Shown piece after piece: positions 27,442-37,356 of a stretch of DNA of 64,000 bases; the stretch's first letter is position 1; every line of letters begins with the position of its first letter. A program made the translations under genes and the position numbers. Under the pieces are notes generated by a model. That model saw only the letters and a program-made list of their open reading frames with translations. It was not told the DNA's origin and searched no databases. The stretch is from Asticcacaulis machinosus (GTDB taxonomy: Bacteria > Pseudomonadota > Alphaproteobacteria > Caulobacterales > Caulobacteraceae). The DNA lies in the NCBI RefSeq assembly GCF_028550435.1, contig NZ_JAQQKV010000001.1:806001-870000 (forward strand), in the 5' to 3' direction.

Positions 27442-30400
27442 TGACCGATACACCCGAAACCAAACCCGAACCGAAGTCCAAGCCTAAGCGCGGCGCCACC
27501 ATCGCGAAAATCGCGGGCCTGACCGTCGCGTTTATCGCGGCTCTGCTTATGCTTGTGGTGTGGGGGCTTGATAGCGGTGTGGGCAAGGGTTTTCTGATCG
27601 ACCGGGTCAACACACTGAAATTCGATAATGGCCTGAAAATCAGTATCGGGCGTATTGACGGCTCGCTTTATAAACGGGCCACGGTTCACGACATCAAAAT
27701 CTCCGACCGCAAAGGTGTGTTCGCCCAAAGCCCGCAGATCACCCTCGATTGGCGGCCCTTTGCCTACCTCAACAAGCATGTCGATGTCCGCGAATTGTCA
27801 TCGCCCCAGATTGACGTTTTACGCCGTCCTGAGTTCACACCGACGCCCAAGAAACCCAGCGAACCGTTTAAGTTACCTGACCTGAAGGTTGATATCGCCA
27901 AGATGTCAGTAAAGCGCATCAACCTGTCTCAGGGTGTAGCCGGTGATGCCCAAATCCTTACTTTGTCGGGTGATGCCCATCTTAAAAAAGGCCAGATCCT
28001 GATCAATACAGCCGCCAGCTCGACCCGCGCAGACCGTCTGGCGCTTAAGGTTGATGCCACGCCCAAACAGAACCGGCTGATCATCGACGGCCTGCTGATC
28101 GCACCAAAGGACGGGGCGGTTGTGGCGCTCATTGGGCTCAAAGATGCCCTGACGGTGACCGCGAATGGGCGTGGTAACTGGGAAGTCTGGGACGGCCGTA
28201 TCGATGGTCATCTGGGTGATAACGATCTGGCCGATGTCGCCCTGACCGGTCGTAATGGCACCTTTACGGCTAAGGGTAATGTGCGGCCTGACCTGCTGCT
28301 GAGTGGGGTGACGCAGGCGTTAGTGACACCCGCTGTCAATATTGATCTGACCACCACCTTCAAGGATCGCGTAGCCGATGGGCAACTGGCCCTGAAATCC
28401 GACGCGCTTGATATCGAGGCTGACGGCATAATCGACCTGAAAAACGCCCGTTTCGGTAAGCTCAATATCGATGCTGAACTGACCAAGGCGGCGGTCATCG
28501 ATAAAAACCTGTCGGGCAAAAACGTCCACCTCAAGGCCCTGATTGACGGTGATTTCAAACGTCCGCTGATTGACTACGACCTGTCCGCCGATTGGGTGAA
28601 GTTCAACAAAATTACCGTCGAAGCCGCCCGCATCGAAGGCCGGTCGCGCATTGATGGCGACCGTATTCTCATTCCGGTTAAGGGCGGCGCCAAGCGGGTG
28701 TGGGGCGTCAATGCCGCTGCCGATGGCCTGCTGACCAATGTCCGGTTGGACGGGGATCTAGCCTACAGCGACAACCGTATCTTAAGCGATAATATGAAAA
28801 TCAGCTCGGATAAACTGAACGGCACAGCCTTGCTGGTGGCGGATTTTGGCACCGGTATCTATCAGGGCGCGCTCAAGGGGCGGGTTAATGACTATCGGAT
28901 CGAAGGCTTAGGGATTGTCAGTGTCGTCACCGATGCCGAACTGGTGCAACGGCCTGTTGTGAATGGTCAGGGCGGCGGATTTGGCATCAAGGGCACGTTT
29001 TCGGCTCAGTCGAAGCGCCTGTTCAATAGCGGTTTGCAGAGTTTTCTGGGCGGCAATGCCAAAATATCGGGTGCATTTTCGACCGCCACCAATGGCGATA
29101 TTATTCTCAATAATTTCAAAGGTACGTCGCCATCTTTTAATATGACCGCTCAGGGACGATACGCTCTGAAAAATGGTGACTTGACCCTCAAGGCTCAGGC
29201 CACATCGAAACAATATGGCCCCCTCACCGCCAATGTGACAGGTACTGCCAGCAACCCGAAAGTCGTGCTGACCGCCGCCAGTCCCGGCCTTGGGCTGGAA
29301 CTACGTGAGGTCGTGGCGACCCTGACCACCTCCAAAGCCGGTTATAATGTCAAGGCCGAAGGGGCCTCCGCCTATGGCCCACTGCTGGCTGACGTCAATA
29401 TTCGGACGGGTGACGGGCCGCTGACGCTGGACGTCCATCAGGCGCGGGTGGCGGGTATCGACGCGCAAGGCGTCATTCAACAAACCGCAGGCGGCAAGCT
29501 CGCCGGCGATCTGAACCTGAGCGGTTCCGGCATCACCGGTGTCGCCTCCCTGATGGAAATCAATGATGTACAGGGCGCCAAAATCAACGCCCGCGCCCAG
29601 GGTGCCACCCTGCCCGGCGATTATAATATTCAGGTCGGACGCGCCCTGATTGACGCAACCATTGCCCTTTATGAAAAGCCAGAAATCGTTGCCGATGTTC
29701 AGGCGCAGAACCTTAATTACAACGTCACTTTTGTCGAAAAAGGCCGCGTCAAGATCAACTATCGCAATGATCGCGGCACGGCGCAGGCGGTACTGAACGG
29801 CTCATCGGGTGTGCCGTTCACTCTGGCCGTTAATGCCAGCCTGTCGCCAGAACTTTACCGCGTCGCCGCGAACGGCGTCGTCAACGGTATCAATGTTAAA
29901 ACCGAGGCTCCGGCCCGGATCGTGAAACGCGGCGCGGGTTATCAACTCCTGCCGTCCACGATTGTGACCAATCAGGGCAAGGTGCAACTGGCCGGACAGT
30001 TTGGCGACGGCATCAAGGCGCAGGCCCGTTTTGATGATTTCGATCTGGCCATCATCAATGCGGTGGCACCTGACGCAGGCATTGGCGGCACGGCCACCGG
30101 CAGTGTCGATTACAGCCAGAACGGCGATGACATCCCTGATGTGCGCGCGCGCCTGACGGTTGATGACTTTACCCGTTCCTCGATTGCGGCTGTATCCGCC
30201 CCCGTCGATATCAATATTGATGGCACCCTCAATCCTGAGCGCGGCGACCTGCGGGCTGTGTTCCGTCAGAACGGGGCTAATTTGCTGGGCGGCGTCATTG
30301 GCCGGATGCAGGTGCAGCTTGATCCACAAGGCGGCGGTGCCAACTGGGTTGAGCGTCTGCGTCAGGGCGGCATCACCGGCGGCATCCGCTATAACGGTCC

Positions 30401-31655
30401 GGCCAGTGTGCTGTTTTCGCTGGCAGCTCAGGGCGATCAGAGCATGACCGGCAATATTGCCGTGGCCGCCGATATCTCAGGTCAGGTGCGTGATCCACGC
30501 CTGAGCGGCGTCGTACGCGGCAATGGTCTGGCCTACGAACATTCCGGTTTTGGCACGCGCATCACCCGCATCACGCTGGATGGGGAATTCAGCAATGATC
30601 GTCTCGAAATCCGTAAATTCGATGGCCGCGCCGGCGAAGGAACAGTGGCGGCCACCGGCTGGGTCTCGCTGGCGGCCGATAACGCCTTCCCGCTGCAACT
30701 GAACGCCAAACTGAACAATGCCCGTCTGGCAGCCTCGGATCAGATATCATCGACCGTTTCGGGGACACTCGATATCACCAATGGCGATGACGGCGCGCTG
30801 ATCAAGGGCAACCTCACCCTCCCCCAGACCCGCTATCAGATTGTCACTCAAGGCGCAGCCGAGATCATTGAACTGGAAGGCGTGCGCCGTCCGGTCATTG
30901 CGACTTCGGGCCCGCCCCCCCGCCCCAAAGCCCCCCCGAAGGACTGGCGTCTGGATGTGCGGGTACGCGCCGACAACCAGATTTTTGTGTCAGGCTTAGG
31001 CTTGGAGTCGGAATGGCGTGCCAATATCAATGTCGGCGGCACCACCCGCGCCCCGCGGGTACTGGGCAACCTTAACGCCATTCGCGGCACCTATAATTTC
31101 GCCGGCCGTGAGTTCAGGCTTGATACCGGCGTGATCAGTTTTGAGGGCGGACAACTGACCAATCCGGAAATCGAGATCGCCGCCTCGACCGTCGTGGACG
31201 ACATTACCGGCACCATCAATGTCACCGGCACGGCCCAGCGTCCATCGATTGCCTTCTCAAGCAGCCCCACCTTGCCGCAGGATGAAGTCCTGTCGCGCAT
31301 CCTGTTCGGTGAAAGCGTGACCAACCTGTCGGCCACTCAGGCCCTGCAACTGGCCGCGTCGCTCAATCAACTTAGCTCAGGGGGCAATGGCATCAATCCG
31401 CTGGGGACACTCCGGGCCGCGACCGGTATCGACCGTCTGCGCGTACTGGGTGAAGATGACGCGACCGGGCGTGGCACCGCCGTAGCCGCCGGCAAATACC
31501 TGACCAACAATGTCTATGTCGAAATCGTCACCGACACCAAGGGTTTCATGGCCACCCAGCTTGAAATTGCCCTGTCGCGATCCTTGAGTATCCTGTCGCA
31601 GACCGGGACCGCCAGCGGCACCGCGGTGAACCTAAGGTATTCGCGCGATTACTGA
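27441..31655 (+). CDS. tamB: Translocation and assembly module subunit TamB
   Basis: A 1404-residue AsmA-like protein. A single N-terminal membrane anchor (TVAFIAALLMLVVWGL, residues about 30-47) is followed by a very long repeated beta-groove that bridges the periplasm. The C-terminal DUF490/TamB domain shows typical text: VRADNQIFVSGLGLESEWRA, LGNLNAIRGTYNFAGREFRL, NVTGTAQRPSIAFSSSPTLP, DEVLSRILFGESVTNLSATQ and VNLRYSRDY at the end. It is coupled to tamA by a one-base overlap. It is thought to take part in outer-membrane protein or phospholipid transport, depending on the organism. Confidence 0.95.
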   Translation: MTDTPETKPEPKSKPKRGATIAKIAGLTVAFIAALLMLVVWGLDSGVGKGFLIDRVNTLKFDNGLKISIGRIDGSLYKRATVHDIKISDRKGVFAQSPQITLDWRPFAYLNKHVDVRELSSPQIDVLRRPEFTPTPKKPSEPFKLPDLKVDIAKMSVKRINLSQGVAGDAQILTLSGDAHLKKGQILINTAASSTRADRLALKVDATPKQNRLIIDGLLIAPKDGAVVALIGLKDALTVTANGRGNWEVWDGRIDGHLGDNDLADVALTGRNGTFTAKGNVRPDLLLSGVTQALVTPAVNIDLTTTFKDRVADGQLALKSDALDIEADGIIDLKNARFGKLNIDAELTKAAVIDKNLSGKNVHLKALIDGDFKRPLIDYDLSADWVKFNKITVEAARIEGRSRIDGDRILIPVKGGAKRVWGVNAAADGLLTNVRLDGDLAYSDNRILSDNMKISSDKLNGTALLVADFGTGIYQGALKGRVNDYRIEGLGIVSVVTDAELVQRPVVNGQGGGFGIKGTFSAQSKRLFNSGLQSFLGGNAKISGAFSTATNGDIILNNFKGTSPSFNMTAQGRYALKNGDLTLKAQATSKQYGPLTANVTGTASNPKVVLTAASPGLGLELREVVATLTTSKAGYNVKAEGASAYGPLLADVNIRTGDGPLTLDVHQARVAGIDAQGVIQQTAGGKLAGDLNLSGSGITGVASLMEINDVQGAKINARAQGATLPGDYNIQVGRALIDATIALYEKPEIVADVQAQNLNYNVTFVEKGRVKINYRNDRGTAQAVLNGSSGVPFTLAVNASLSPELYRVAANGVVNGINVKTEAPARIVKRGAGYQLLPSTIVTNQGKVQLAGQFGDGIKAQARFDDFDLAIINAVAPDAGIGGTATGSVDYSQNGDDIPDVRARLTVDDFTRSSIAAVSAPVDINIDGTLNPERGDLRAVFRQNGANLLGGVIGRMQVQLDPQGGGANWVERLRQGGITGGIRYNGPASVLFSLAAQGDQSMTGNIAVAADISGQVRDPRLSGVVRGNGLAYEHSGFGTRITRITLDGEFSNDRLEIRKFDGRAGEGTVAATGWVSLAADNAFPLQLNAKLNNARLAASDQISSTVSGTLDITNGDDGALIKGNLTLPQTRYQIVTQGAAEIIELEGVRRPVIATSGPPPRPKAPPKDWRLDVRVRADNQIFVSGLGLESEWRANINVGGTTRAPRVLGNLNAIRGTYNFAGREFRLDTGVISFEGGQLTNPEIEIAASTVVDDITGTINVTGTAQRPSIAFSSSPTLPQDEVLSRILFGESVTNLSATQALQLAASLNQLSSGGNGINPLGTLRAATGIDRLRVLGEDDATGRGTAVAAGKYLTNNVYVEIVTDTKGFMATQLEIALSRSLSILSQTGTASGTAVNLRYSRDY

Positions 31656-31714
31656 TTGCCAAAACACGCGCAATACCCCTTACTATTGTTACGGCAGCGC
31701 GAGGGGGTAATAAG

Positions 31715-32683
31715 GTGTTGAATACCGGAGCCAACTGGGTAATCGCGCAGCTTGATTATGTGTGGGTGATGGCAGGCCTTGCGTTCCTGTTTATCGGTGG
31801 CGAAGGCCTGGTGCGCGGTGCCACCGCTCTGGCGCGCAGGCTTAAGCTGTCAAACCTGATTATCGGTCTGACGGTCGTGGGTTTTGGCACCTCCATGCCG
31901 GAACTGATGGTCAGCCTTCAGGCGGCGCTGAAAGATACCCCCGATATTGTGGTTGGGAACGTGGTTGGTTCCAACATCGCCAATATTTTACTTATCATGG
32001 GCGTGGGCGCGCTGATCTATCCGATGGACAGCAAAAGCGCCAGCATCCAACGCGATGTGGCGGTCATGATTGTCGCCACCATCGGCCTTCTGGTACTGGC
32101 CTATCGCGGCGGCATTGACCGGCTGGATGCCCAGATCATGCTGGGCTGCCTTATCACTTATCTGGTGGTGGTTTACGTGTTGGAACGTGGCAACCCGGAG
32201 CAGGAACCTTCGACTCAGGACAACCCGGCTGAGTTAGGCATCTTCATGGCGATGGCCTGGGTATCTCTGGGGCTATTGGCGCTGGTGGTCGGCGCTGACA
32301 GCCTCGTTAAAGGCGCTACCAATATCGCCCGCAGCTTTGGCGTCAGCGAAGGGGTAATCGGCCTGACCCTCGTGGCGGTCGGCACCTCCCTGCCCGAACT
32401 TACCGTAACCATGATCGCAGCGTTTAAGCGCCAAAGCGATATGGCTTTGGGCAATCTCATCGGCTCATGCATTTTCAATATACTGGCCATTCTGGGCCTG
32501 ACAGCACTGGTCGCACCAATTGCCATCGACGCGCGGTTTACACAGGTCGATATCCCGATTGCCTTGGGCGTCGCCGTATTGGCCGGACTGTGCATCTACA
32601 TCTTCGGCAAAATAGGCCGCCTGATCGCGCTGGGCTTTTTGGCGGCCTATGCCAGTTACATGGCGTTTCTGTTTATGATCTGA
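31715..32683 (+). CDS. Calcium/sodium antiporter (CaCA family)
   Basis: A 322-residue inner-membrane exchanger with about ten membrane spans. The two inverted alpha repeats are GFGTSMPELMVSLQAALK...GNVVGSNIANILLI near residues 55-95 and AVGTSLPELTVTMIAAFK...GNLIGSCIFNILAI near 220-255, with the ion-binding Glu of SxPE and the Asn of GSNI. This is the YrbG-type arrangement. The GTG start at 31715 follows GAGGGGG at good spacing. It ends one base before the stop of the convergent M61 gene. Confidence 0.93.
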   Translation: MLNTGANWVIAQLDYVWVMAGLAFLFIGGEGLVRGATALARRLKLSNLIIGLTVVGFGTSMPELMVSLQAALKDTPDIVVGNVVGSNIANILLIMGVGALIYPMDSKSASIQRDVAVMIVATIGLLVLAYRGGIDRLDAQIMLGCLITYLVVVYVLERGNPEQEPSTQDNPAELGIFMAMAWVSLGLLALVVGADSLVKGATNIARSFGVSEGVIGLTLVAVGTSLPELTVTMIAAFKRQSDMALGNLIGSCIFNILAILGLTALVAPIAIDARFTQVDIPIALGVAVLAGLCIYIFGKIGRLIALGFLAAYASYMAFLFMI

Positions 32684-34645
32684 CTACTTCTTCTCGGTCA
32701 GGATATCGTCGAGATAGGCCGGTTTGCCCGCAATGCGCTCAAGGCGCGGATAACGCAGGCCGCCCTTATAGTCGAGCGTCACCGTACGATAGTTTTTGCC
32801 CTTTTTGATCAGCAGCTCGATCGGCTTACCGTCTGGTTTTGCCGCGTCTGTCACCGCTGACTTGATACCATCGGCCTCATAGGCCACGCCGTTCACGGCC
32901 ACCACCGACATGCCCTGCCCCAGACCGGCCTTGAACGCCGGACCGTCCCAGAGGGTCGCGGTAATATCACCCGCCGTATTGAGCGTGAGGCCCAAAGAAT
33001 AGCTCAGATCAGTATTTTTCTGCACCTTCTCACGCGACTTGATCCAGTCGGTCGGCGTTGCACTGTAGACCAGCTTATAGCCGCCGCGCTCAAGGCCATC
33101 GAGCGGCGCGCCCTTCATCGGCTTATAGAGGCGGTCTTTCAGGAAGGTATCCCAGTCATAGGCATAGACGCTGTTGAGCGTATCCACGACCTCTTTGAAC
33201 TCATAGGTATCCACCACCCATGAACCGTCCTTTATACCAAAGAACTTACCGGCAAAATCATCCAGCGACTTCTTGTTGCCAGTCTTTTCGCGGATCAGGG
33301 TATCGGCATCCAGCCATATCAGCAGGCCGACATTGTAATAATCTTCGGAGCGCTGCATCGACAGCCAGTTTTTAGGCGCGCGGCTGGAGATCACCGGATC
33401 ATTGGTGGTATCCACCGTCGGGCGCCACTCCGTGCCCTTGAAATTGTCATAGATGGCGGCGATCAGGGCGATGGCTTCTCGCGTTTGTTCCTTAGTGAAC
33501 ATGCCCGAACGTGCCGTCAGCATATAGCCCCAATACTGGGTCTGACCTTCATAGACCCACAACAGGCTACCGCGCATCGGTTCCTGAAAATCGGGCGTAT
33601 AAAGATCGGCCCCGCGCCGGAACTTGCCGTCCCAGGAGTGGGTAAATTCATGGGCCAGCAGATCACGGCCGATGTAGCCATTGGCCCAGTCGGTAAAATA
33701 CTTGATATCGTGGCCGTTTTCGGATGAGCGGTGATGCTCTAAGCCAATATCGCCCAGTTCTTCCGACAGATGCACCAAAAAGTCATAGTGGTCATAATGT
33801 TCAGATTTGAACAGCTTAACCGACTGATCCACCATCTTGCGATGCAGGTCGATGACTTCGGGTTTGGCCTCCAGATAGTCGGGCTTATCGGCAAAGACAT
33901 TGAGGCGAACCGGCTTTTTGCCCTTAGGTGTCAGATCCCACTGCTTATAATATTTGCCGGCAAACATCGGTGAGTCGATGAAGTTATCATAGGAGATCGG
34001 TTTGAAGGTGACGGTGTTGTCCGCGCCCGTCGATTCCACTTCCAAAGCGCTGGCATGAGACCAGCCCTGCGGCAGCTTCAGAGTCAGTTGCACCGGAATA
34101 CGGCTGGTGAAATATCCGGCCGGATACATGGACGCCAGTTCCCACTGAAAATTGGCCATCAGGTCGGTCTGCACCACCCGTCCCGCGGTTGAAGTCATGG
34201 GTGCCAGATATTCAAACTCGGCCACCACTTCGGTCACGCCATCCGGCACCGTAAAGCGGAACGCATTGACCGCCACCGGATCACGCAACCATGTCAGGGG
34301 CTGCCCGTTTGCACTAAAGCGGACATTGGCAATCTTATCGGCAAACTTCTGGGCCGAGTGCTTACCCGGCAACCACAGCGGCGTCATCAGCACCATCTCA
34401 CCAGCCTTATCCACCGGCACGACCTGACGCACCACCCAGCGGCGGTGATCCAGATCGGTGGCATCAACCGACACCTTCAGCATACCGGTATAGGCAATAT
34501 CGCGGGCGGCGGGAATGGCGGGGGTTGCGGGGGCCTGATAAGGCGGTGCGTCCCGGGTTTCCGCCATTGCGCCGGAGGCCATTAAGGCGGCCAAAACCAA
34601 ACTCACTGACGTGCTGAACCTAGCCGCCGAAACCCACTTTTTCAT
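32684..34645 (-). CDS. M61 family metallopeptidase, exported
   Basis: About 653 residues from ATG 34645 (MKKWVSAARFSTSV); the frame could extend to 34666 without adding a better signal. A signal peptide ends near ASGAMAET. The zinc motif HEFTHSWDGKFRRGADL lies near residue 330 (HExxH), followed by VYEGQTQYWGYML with the third ligand Glu. The C-terminal part (about 530-650) has a PDZ-like domain (LSYSLGLTLNTAGDI...GMSVVAVNGVAY). This domain order is typical of M61 glycyl aminopeptidase-like enzymes. It is predicted to act in the periplasm on peptides with N-terminal Gly or Ala, by family analogy. Confidence 0.92.
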   Translation of the reverse strand: MKKWVSAARFSTSVSLVLAALMASGAMAETRDAPPYQAPATPAIPAARDIAYTGMLKVSVDATDLDHRRWVVRQVVPVDKAGEMVLMTPLWLPGKHSAQKFADKIANVRFSANGQPLTWLRDPVAVNAFRFTVPDGVTEVVAEFEYLAPMTSTAGRVVQTDLMANFQWELASMYPAGYFTSRIPVQLTLKLPQGWSHASALEVESTGADNTVTFKPISYDNFIDSPMFAGKYYKQWDLTPKGKKPVRLNVFADKPDYLEAKPEVIDLHRKMVDQSVKLFKSEHYDHYDFLVHLSEELGDIGLEHHRSSENGHDIKYFTDWANGYIGRDLLAHEFTHSWDGKFRRGADLYTPDFQEPMRGSLLWVYEGQTQYWGYMLTARSGMFTKEQTREAIALIAAIYDNFKGTEWRPTVDTTNDPVISSRAPKNWLSMQRSEDYYNVGLLIWLDADTLIREKTGNKKSLDDFAGKFFGIKDGSWVVDTYEFKEVVDTLNSVYAYDWDTFLKDRLYKPMKGAPLDGLERGGYKLVYSATPTDWIKSREKVQKNTDLSYSLGLTLNTAGDITATLWDGPAFKAGLGQGMSVVAVNGVAYEADGIKSAVTDAAKPDGKPIELLIKKGKNYRTVTLDYKGGLRYPRLERIAGKPAYLDDILTEKK

Positions 34646-34733
34646 AGAGACGCCCTGCTTAACCAACGCAAAGACGACACTATTGAAAAGCGGTTCGGGT
34701 TTGTAAAGCCCTAAAAATTACAAATGAAACGGC

Positions 34734-34970
34734 TTAACCCGCCGATGGCACAGCCCGCAGGCGCGTATCGCGGGTAATCATTTCACCGCGAACTGGCTCA
34801 TGACGAAGGCTTACACTGGCGTCAGCCATGGACGCATTGAAGGTGCCATCAAACGGCAAGTCAAACTTCGTGACCTGAAACAAAAGCAGACCCCAGACCA
34901 CAAGGCTAAAGGCAAAGGCGCAAGCATAGCCACCTAAGACATAACCATTCAGGACTTTTTTCTCATACAT
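34734..34970 (-). CDS. Small single-span membrane protein
   Basis: 78 residues from ATG 34970 (MYEKKVLNGYVLGGY); an upstream extension is possible but less convincing. One membrane span (GGYACAFAFSLVVWGLLLFQV) follows a short basic N-terminus, with a soluble C-terminal tail of about 45 residues rich in charged residues. I recognise no family and the function is unknown. The gene stands alone in an AT-rich neighbourhood. Confidence 0.55.
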   Translation of the reverse strand: MYEKKVLNGYVLGGYACAFAFSLVVWGLLLFQVTKFDLPFDGTFNASMADASVSLRHEPVRGEMITRDTRLRAVPSAG

Positions 34971-35341
34971 GGGTTTAACTCTTATACTTGTTACCGGTCT
35001 CGGCACCTACCGAGGGAGGAATCCGGCGCGTTTTTCGCCTATGAGGCAATAAAGCGCATATTAACCCTAATGAAAAGCAAAAAATAAACACAGCGGTCAA
35101 AATTTTTACTTAAACCCACCCCCAAAAGGTAAAGAAATGATTAATTTTGCAATTTTATCGTTTAATTTCAGATTGTTATTTTTTTGACAAATCCGTTAAA
35201 AATGACAAAGAAAATGAGTTAAGACTTGTAAATTTTTAGTAAAAATTCGGTTTTGAAGTCTAAACGCATCCCGTATGGCATAGAGATGGGCACCTGCCTC
35301 TATGCTTACGGATATACTTGAAACGGGGATTTTACCGGACG
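34971..35341. other. AT-rich gene-free spacer
   Basis: 371 bp of strongly A/T-rich DNA with several TTAA tetramers but none spaced as a CtrA box. It may hold the promoter of the small membrane protein. No gene, tRNA or clear terminator is visible. Confidence 0.5.
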
Positions 35342-35764
35342 TCAGGCCCGATTTTGCGCCGGTATATCAATATCGGGCACCGTCTCGATCGCCGTATCCG
35401 ACGCCAGCAACGTGCGCTGAACCGGACATTTGGACGCAACCTCGATCAGCTTTAAGCGCTGTTCATCCGTCAAAAGATCACCCGTAATATGCACGGATTT
35501 GGTGAACACATCCTGCCGCCCGCGCTTTTCGTGGGCGACACGCACCTCAATCTGATCAACCGGCCAGCCCTGACTGCGGGCATACCAGCGCACGGTCATG
35601 GCCGTACATTCGCCTAAAGCTGAGGTCAAAAGATCATAGGGCGACGGCCCCAGATCAAGCCCGCCCTTATCGGCCGGCTCATCACCGATCAGGCTATGGG
35701 CGCCGACCTCAATGGCAACGCTGTAGGTACTGGCGTGGGTCTCATATATGCGAACTTTAGTCAT
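35342..35764 (-). CDS. OsmC family peroxidase-like protein
   Basis: 140 residues from ATG 35764 (MTKVRIYETHASTYSV), which lies next to the stop of the pirin gene; longer readings run back into that gene. OsmC/Ohr features are present: the redox Cys in ALGECTAMTVRWYA (about residue 57) and a second Cys in SKCPVQRTLL (about residue 120), with the phrase GPSPYDLLTSALGECTAM. It is predicted to reduce organic hydroperoxides. The adjacency to a pirin gene, with one base between genes, indicates an operon for oxidative-stress defence. Confidence 0.9.
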   Translation of the reverse strand: MTKVRIYETHASTYSVAIEVGAHSLIGDEPADKGGLDLGPSPYDLLTSALGECTAMTVRWYARSQGWPVDQIEVRVAHEKRGRQDVFTKSVHITGDLLTDEQRLKLIEVASKCPVQRTLLASDTAIETVPDIDIPAQNRA

Positions 35765-35765
35765 A

Positions 35766-36662
35766 TCAGTTTTCCGGTAATGGGATGAATTCGATCTCGT
35801 CACCGGGCACCTTGGGGAACCGACCGGCTTTCCAGTCGGCCTTGGCCTGCTCGATCCGCTCAGGGCGCGAAGAGATAAAGTTCCAGTAGATATGGCGCTC
35901 ATTCATGCCCTCACCGCCAATAATGGCAATGCGGGCATCCGTCGTCGCGGTCAGGGCTGCCGTCGCTCCGCGCTTAAGGATCGCCATGTGGAATTCATCG
36001 ACCGGAACACCGTCAACTGACACGGTTCCTGCCGCGACATAAACCGCCATCTCATCCACCCCCTCCGGCAGATCAAGGGTTTGACCGGCTGTAAGGGCCG
36101 CCTCGGCATAGAGGGTCGGGGAATAGGTCTTGACGGGCGATGTGACACCAAACGCCTGCCCCATCATCACGCGCACCGGCACGCTGGCAACCTCGGTTTT
36201 CGGTAAATCAGCGCTGTCGTAATGAAAAAAGACCGGATCGGTTTCCTCATCCGCTTCGGGCAGGGCCAGCCACAGTTGCAGGCCGTGCATGCGACGCGGC
36301 TGATCCAGGGTTTCGGGGACTTCGCGTTCGGAATGGACAATACCGCGCCCCGCCACCATCAGATTGATATCCCCCGGCACGATCGTTGCGACCGACCCCA
36401 CCGAATCGCGGTGCAGGATCGCCCCTTCAAACAGATAGGTCACGGTCGCCAGATTGATGTGCGGATGCGGCCGGACGTTAGATCCGGCGCCCGGTGCAAA
36501 ATCAACCGGCCCCATGTGGTCAAAAAATATCCACGGCCCGACCATGCGCCGTTTGGCAAACGGTAGCAGCCGACGCACCTGAAACCCGCCCAGATCCTTG
36601 GCACGCGGCGGCACAATCATATCAATAACGCTATCGGTCACACCTGAGTCTTCGGCAGACAT
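35766..36662 (-). CDS. Pirin family protein
   Basis: 298 residues, bicupin fold. The metal-binding motif is clear: RPHPHINLATVTYLFEGAILHRDS gives two His, and GRGIVHSEREVP adds the third His and the Glu. The segment PRRMHGLQLWLALP and a second cupin (residues about 150-280) follow. Some pirins are quercetin dioxygenases, others act as regulators; the sequence does not decide. It is the first gene of a two-gene unit with osmC. Confidence 0.92.
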   Translation of the reverse strand: MSAEDSGVTDSVIDMIVPPRAKDLGGFQVRRLLPFAKRRMVGPWIFFDHMGPVDFAPGAGSNVRPHPHINLATVTYLFEGAILHRDSVGSVATIVPGDINLMVAGRGIVHSEREVPETLDQPRRMHGLQLWLALPEADEETDPVFFHYDSADLPKTEVASVPVRVMMGQAFGVTSPVKTYSPTLYAEAALTAGQTLDLPEGVDEMAVYVAAGTVSVDGVPVDEFHMAILKRGATAALTATTDARIAIIGGEGMNERHIYWNFISSRPERIEQAKADWKAGRFPKVPGDEIEFIPLPEN

Positions 36663-36804
36663 GATTACCTCTTAAAAGCTGGGGTTATACCAAACGGAAC
36701 CTATGATTATTCAGGATTAACGTCACCCTGAAATATGGGGGCACTTCATAATTTCATTTTCGGCCGAAATATTTTTTTGAGCGCAACATCAAAAAACACC
36801 GGCA

Positions 36805-36819
36805 TTAACCTCACATTAA
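36805..36819 (+). promoter_or_regulatory. Candidate CtrA box
   Basis: TTAACCTCACATTAA matches the Caulobacter CtrA recognition pattern TTAA-N7-TTAA exactly. It lies 25 bp upstream of the TadE-like pilus gene start. CtrA controls pilus and flagellum genes in Caulobacterales, so this placement is meaningful. Whether it activates or represses cannot be told from sequence. Confidence 0.6.
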
Positions 36820-36843
36820 TCAAAAATCACTATCTATGGTTGC

Positions 36844-37344
36844 ATGAGACGTATCATAAATGACATCTCAGAAGCGAAGAGCGCGTCCGGGCCCCGCCGC
36901 AGACCAAAGCCTTGGACGCGCTTTTCTCGAACCTCATTTTTCCGGCATTTTGCACGCAACACAAACGCCGCCACCGCCGTGGAATTTGCCCTGATCAGCC
37001 CGATCCTGATCCTTATGTTAGCAGGGATTGTCGACTATGGCGGCTATTTCTGGACCTCCCATGCCGTCCAGCAGATGGCCAATGATTCCGCCCGCGCCGC
37101 TATTGCCGGGACGACCGCGCCGGAACGGCTAAGCCTCGCCCAATCCATGTTCGATGCCCAAAAATCAGAATATGACTTCATGACCCCCGGCGAGCTATCA
37201 ATCAACCTCAACGAGCAAGCCAACACCTATCAGGTTACCATTACCTTTACCCCGGATAGCGGCAGTTTTGAGCTGATCGGTGCCCTGCCCGGCATGCCCA
37301 CAACCATCACCCGCACCGCCGCCGTCGCCCGCGGCGGCTATTAA
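36844..37344 (+). CDS. TadE-like pilus assembly protein
   Basis: 166 residues. After a basic N-terminus (about 45 residues) comes the TadE signature, TAVEFALISPILILMLAGIV, which contains the prepilin-type cleavage Glu context and the membrane helix. The rest (VQQMANDSARAAIAGTTAP and a beta-rich C-terminus) is periplasmic. It belongs to the tight-adherence (Flp pilus) machinery as a minor pseudopilin. A TadG-like gene follows after 12 bp. A CtrA-box candidate lies just upstream. No other pilus genes (tadA ATPase, pilA, cpa) occur in the window. Confidence 0.88.
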   Translation: MRRIINDISEAKSASGPRRRPKPWTRFSRTSFFRHFARNTNAATAVEFALISPILILMLAGIVDYGGYFWTSHAVQQMANDSARAAIAGTTAPERLSLAQSMFDAQKSEYDFMTPGELSINLNEQANTYQVTITFTPDSGSFELIGALPGMPTTITRTAAVARGGY

Positions 37345-37356
37345 AAGGCGACCACC

